From: Candidatus Obscuribacterales bacterium
GTDB lineage: Bacteria; Cyanobacteriota; Vampirovibrionia; Obscuribacterales; Obscuribacteraceae
Reading direction: 5' to 3'
Length of the DNA: 64,000 bases
Assembly: GCA_020054205.1 (NCBI GenBank)
Contig: JAGVLS010000018.1
Location: 1-64,000 of the forward strand
Every line of letters begins with the position of its first letter. Within the stretch, counting starts at the first letter, position 1. Both the position numbers and the translations under genes were made by a program. A model generated the notes under the pieces. The model saw only the letters and a program-made list of their open reading frames with translations, was not told the DNA's origin and made no database searches. Positions 61,247-64,000 of this stretch are shown here, piece by piece.

Positions 61247-61261
61247 AGACATCAGATGTCT
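61247..61261. repeat. 7-1-7 inverted repeat upstream of the recombinase gene
   Basis: AGACATC-a-GATGTCT lies about 40 nt before the recombinase start. A 5-bp stem TTGCC/GGCAA is just beside it. Possible regulator site. Confidence 0.4.
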
Positions 61262-61324
61262 GATAAATAAATTTAGATGATTTAGCTTAGTTCTTATTAG
61301 TATATACGCAATTGTCTAATGTCA

Positions 61325-64000
61325 TCAATTAATAGAGTTGGACAATTTTTGACCGGGCAATGGATGCGCTGATGCATTTGGTTTATTTGGTAACCAGCGG
61401 AAAGTTTTTTCTATTGATTGACCAATAAGATTAGTATTTGTGGGTGGAGCAAAAATTCTAAATGTAAAAGCTCTTGGATTATCGGAAGCTATTTCTCCCA
61501 AAATTGGAAATGACGGTAAGCTTTCTAATTGTCTAAAGGTGATTGTGTGCAAAAACTTTTGTACAGTAAACCTCTTTGAAACCTCTCCAAAAGGACCGGG
61601 GATTATGCTGGATGAAACACGAGGAATATAGCCTGCTACATCTAAATCAATGAAATTACCTTTTAAATCTAAATTTCCAGCTGCTCTTAATCTAATATCA
61701 TTACCATCAAAGCGTAATTGGTCGATTGAGGCAATACCGTTTTTTACGTCGAAATAGCCTGTTACTTCGTTAAAACGACCAGTTTTTACTGGTAAAACTG
61801 ATTGCAGCAAATTATTGACATTAAAACCAAGCAGACCTTGTTGTAATAAATTGGCATGAATTAGTTTTTCTTGCAATTTACCAAATGAGCCCATCAGTCC
61901 TCTGTAAATAGAAAATTCTCCACTACCATTGAGATTGCTAAGGAAATCTTTTATATTGGTGCCGCGACTATTGAAAGTCATTTCGGCATCAGCTAATCCA
62001 GTAACAGCGCTTGATTGTTCCATTAAATCCAAAAGAAATTGATCTATTTGTAATTTTTTCATACTTATAGTTATGCTTGATTCTTTTGTCGATGGTATAT
62101 ACCTGCCATCCATATGGATTTCGCCACCGGATATAGTGGCATGAGCGTCTTTCAGTAAAATCTGTGGCACTTGTTTATTTTCGAAAATAATATTAGCGTG
62201 CATATCTTTGACATTTAGCCCAGCAATCGAACCTGATTGAAAGTCTAACTTGGTTTGCGAAGTGCTATCGGCAGTGAGGAAGCTATTCATGTTAAAGATT
62301 GTCCATTGAGGAGTTTCAATTTTGCCATTAAGATCAACAATCTTTAATTCAGGTATAGACACATTTTTGATAGCGAGATCGGCATGTGTTAAAAGGTGAT
62401 CTGCTTGTCCAGACATAGCAATTGTGCCTTTAAATGTTCCATTTGTTCCATCGGTGGAAATAGAAGGATCGAGCATGGACAAAACAGTTCTAGTGTCGAT
62501 AGCATTAATAGTAGTAATAACAAAATCAAGTTTGTCTTTTTTACTATCCAAAGAATTTGGAATGTATTTGCCTCTAGCTTGAATAACGGATTTGCCTATG
62601 GTTAGCTCACACTTTGTGATATCAATGTAATTGCTATTTGCATCTTCATCCTGGTCGTCATCATGTATTCTCATTACTATGTTCAAATTCATGGCTTGTG
62701 GAGCGGGTTGGTAAATAGTGCCCCATTTGCCAAATTTGATTTTAAAATTGCTATTAGCAATAATTTTAAGCGTTGACTCAATATTTTTTGTTTGCTTGTC
62801 GTTTGTTATGTTAGCTTTGATAAACAAAGGCTTATTAGAAAATATTTCCATTTTATAAACACTGGCAAGTTCTGGCAATAAATTAGTTAAATCCTGAGGA
62901 AAGACCTGTCCTTTTATATTTGTTGTTATTGCCTGCTTACCAAATAAGTCACTTATATGACCAGTAATAGCAAATCTGCTTTTGCCAAGAGAAACGCGAG
63001 AATCTTGTATGTCTACGTCCTGATTTTTAAAATTCAATAAAGCCAATGTACGATAAAAAGGCAGCTGATTATTCCCAATTTTACCTGCTAAATTGTAAAC
63101 ACCAAGACTGCCGTCTATAGAAGGATTATGTGTTTTCTTCTGCCATGAAATACTGCCATATAATTTACCGCGTAATAAAGATAAATTGTATTTGTTTAAA
63201 AGATTGGTATAGAAAGAAAATGTTTCTTTTAAATAGGGAGAGCTCAGAACATAATTATTTACTTCAGCAATATCTATTTCATCACAAGAAATTTTTGCCC
63301 ATTTTACTTGGATATTGGAATTGATATTAGTGAAACTTCCATTTGCTATTAATTTGCCAGAATTACCAATTATGTTTACATCTTTTAAAGACATATCATT
63401 ATTTGTGATGGCAATTGTGCCAGCTGATAATTTAAGAGAAGTATTTTTATTTGGTGAATGAGAAACTAGCCGAATGTCTTCTGGAGACAAATTTATAGAA
63501 ATACTAGGTTTATCTAGGTTATTAGTAACATTACAGGTAATGTTAGCTGCTCTACCACTTATCGAATTTGTAATTTTAGGTAATTGGATTTGATAAGAAT
63601 GGGCAATATCTATAAGTTGTTTTAAATCTACATGAGTACCGGTCAAAACTAAATTGCATTTGTTGTGGGTCCCTGTTTGGATAGATCCATTTATACGAAA
63701 ATTGCCTGGCTTACTCTTGGTGGTACCCGGTAATTGTCCTTGTATATTATTGAGGCTAATATAATTGTCTTTGTAGGTTAATCCACCAGAGACATGCTCA
63801 GCAATAATTTTGTTGTCGTTATAAATAAGTGCATCTTTCAATACTGTCTCTATTGTAGTAGTTTCTTTCTTGTCAATTATGTCTAATTGTCCAGTTAGGC
63901 TAGCTTGCCCAGAAAAACGTAATGATTTAAGCGTCATTGATTTGCCAAATAAATTTTGAGGCAACCAATCAGTATTGGTATTTTTTATTTCAAGATCGTT
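61325..64000 (-). CDS. Large AsmA/DUF3971-like envelope protein, N-terminus cut by window edge
   Basis: The frame is open to the right edge (NDLEIKNTNTDW... upstream of the TTG at 63962-63964), so the N-terminus with any signal or membrane anchor is missing; at least 890 residues. The chain is a repetitive beta structure. Near the C-terminus are the AsmA-2-type segment (ADAEMTFNSRGTNIKDFLSNL, GSGEFSIYRGLMGSF) and GNLDLKGNFIDLDVAGYIPR, followed by PSFPILGEIASDNPRAF. AsmA-like proteins form hydrophobic bridges for lipid transfer between the two membranes of diderm cells. Supports a diderm host. Confidence 0.85.
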   Translation of the reverse strand, partial: NDLEIKNTNTDWLPQNLFGKSMTLKSLRFSGQASLTGQLDIIDKKETTTIETVLKDALIYNDNKIIAEHVSGGLTYKDNYISLNNIQGQLPGTTKSKPGNFRINGSIQTGTHNKCNLVLTGTHVDLKQLIDIAHSYQIQLPKITNSISGRAANITCNVTNNLDKPSISINLSPEDIRLVSHSPNKNTSLKLSAGTIAITNNDMSLKDVNIIGNSGKLIANGSFTNINSNIQVKWAKISCDEIDIAEVNNYVLSSPYLKETFSFYTNLLNKYNLSLLRGKLYGSISWQKKTHNPSIDGSLGVYNLAGKIGNNQLPFYRTLALLNFKNQDVDIQDSRVSLGKSRFAITGHISDLFGKQAITTNIKGQVFPQDLTNLLPELASVYKMEIFSNKPLFIKANITNDKQTKNIESTLKIIANSNFKIKFGKWGTIYQPAPQAMNLNIVMRIHDDDQDEDANSNYIDITKCELTIGKSVIQARGKYIPNSLDSKKDKLDFVITTINAIDTRTVLSMLDPSISTDGTNGTFKGTIAMSGQADHLLTHADLAIKNVSIPELKIVDLNGKIETPQWTIFNMNSFLTADSTSQTKLDFQSGSIAGLNVKDMHANIIFENKQVPQILLKDAHATISGGEIHMDGRYIPSTKESSITISMKKLQIDQFLLDLMEQSSAVTGLADAEMTFNSRGTNIKDFLSNLNGSGEFSIYRGLMGSFGKLQEKLIHANLLQQGLLGFNVNNLLQSVLPVKTGRFNEVTGYFDVKNGIASIDQLRFDGNDIRLRAAGNLDLKGNFIDLDVAGYIPRVSSSIIPGPFGEVSKRFTVQKFLHTITFRQLESLPSFPILGEIASDNPRAFTFRIFAPPTNTNLIGQSIEKTFRWLPNKPNASAHPLPGQKLSNSIN

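Noticed and set aside
61240-61270. dif site next to the Xer gene
   Set aside because: The 7-1-7 repeat lacks the 11-6-11 bp layout and sequence of dif.
1-64000. tRNA, rRNA, CRISPR array, insertion sequence
   Set aside because: No cloverleaf, rRNA-like stretch, regularly spaced repeat or transposase was found by eye; a covariance-model search would be needed to exclude short RNAs.

Overview
This is an AT-rich bacterial chromosomal window of 64 kb that is densely coding on both strands. I see no rRNA, tRNA, CRISPR array, transposase or phage module. The first and last genes are cut by the window edges. The organism is probably a diderm from a poorly characterised lineage. Many TPR proteins (some kinesin-light-chain-like), a cyanobacterial-looking periplasmic domain (23958-26012), an AsmA-like protein, a CioA-type cytochrome bd and Tad-type pseudopilins together suggest a non-photosynthetic relative of Cyanobacteria (Melainabacteria/Vampirovibrionia). 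That assignment is inference from gene content, not a phylogeny.

Layout. 1-4.4 kb: the 3' part of a eukaryote-type single-chain molybdenum hydroxylase (xanthine dehydrogenase-like) with unusual substrate-pocket residues, then a secreted protein and a frameshifted MORN/YwqK-type remnant. 4.4-9.6 kb: ArsC-like reductase, a leftward operon of two TadE-like proteins, one TadG-like protein and a TPR protein, then a TetR-cupin operon with two operator palindromes. 9.6-15 kb: TPR/lipase fusion, aldo/keto reductase, SPFH protein, SDR and small proteins, ending in a non-coding stretch with a perfect 36-bp palindrome. 15-18.9 kb: hybrid histidine kinase, phytochrome-type kinase and LuxR-type response regulator, then a long hairpin and a small HEAT-like protein. 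19-28.7 kb: secreted and stress-type proteins, including a matrixin-like protease, a tandem pair of paralogous periplasmic proteins, a YvlD-like membrane protein, an HHE-like protein and CsbD. 28.7-31 kb: cydAB. 31-43.6 kb: M23 peptidase, acyltransferase plus paired small SMR/EamA proteins, MFS/spermidine-synthase fusion, DUF4037, purine permease and SSS symporter. 43.6-46.9 kb: a TPR / PDZ-VWA / TPR-lipoprotein operon. 47.2-54 kb: a tightly overlapping seven-gene glycan locus (split transketolase, GT2, TIGR03032 family, sulfotransferase, sugar epimerase, GT-C membrane protein). 54-64 kb: RlpA-like protein, TPR array, thioesterase, rhomboid, MerR/zinc-ribbon protein, XerC/D recombinase and a large AsmA-like protein running off the right edge.

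The most interesting points are these. The glycan locus combines a split transketolase with a GT2 enzyme that has lost its DxD motif and a sulfotransferase. A shared C-terminal motif (VPxGTxLYxRNY) links the pseudopilin operon at 5 kb to the PDZ-VWA operon at 45 kb. The molybdenum hydroxylase has an altered substrate pocket. A secreted beta-type domain is shared by three proteins. Several small genes or leader ORFs shorter than about 60 codons have good ribosome binding sites.
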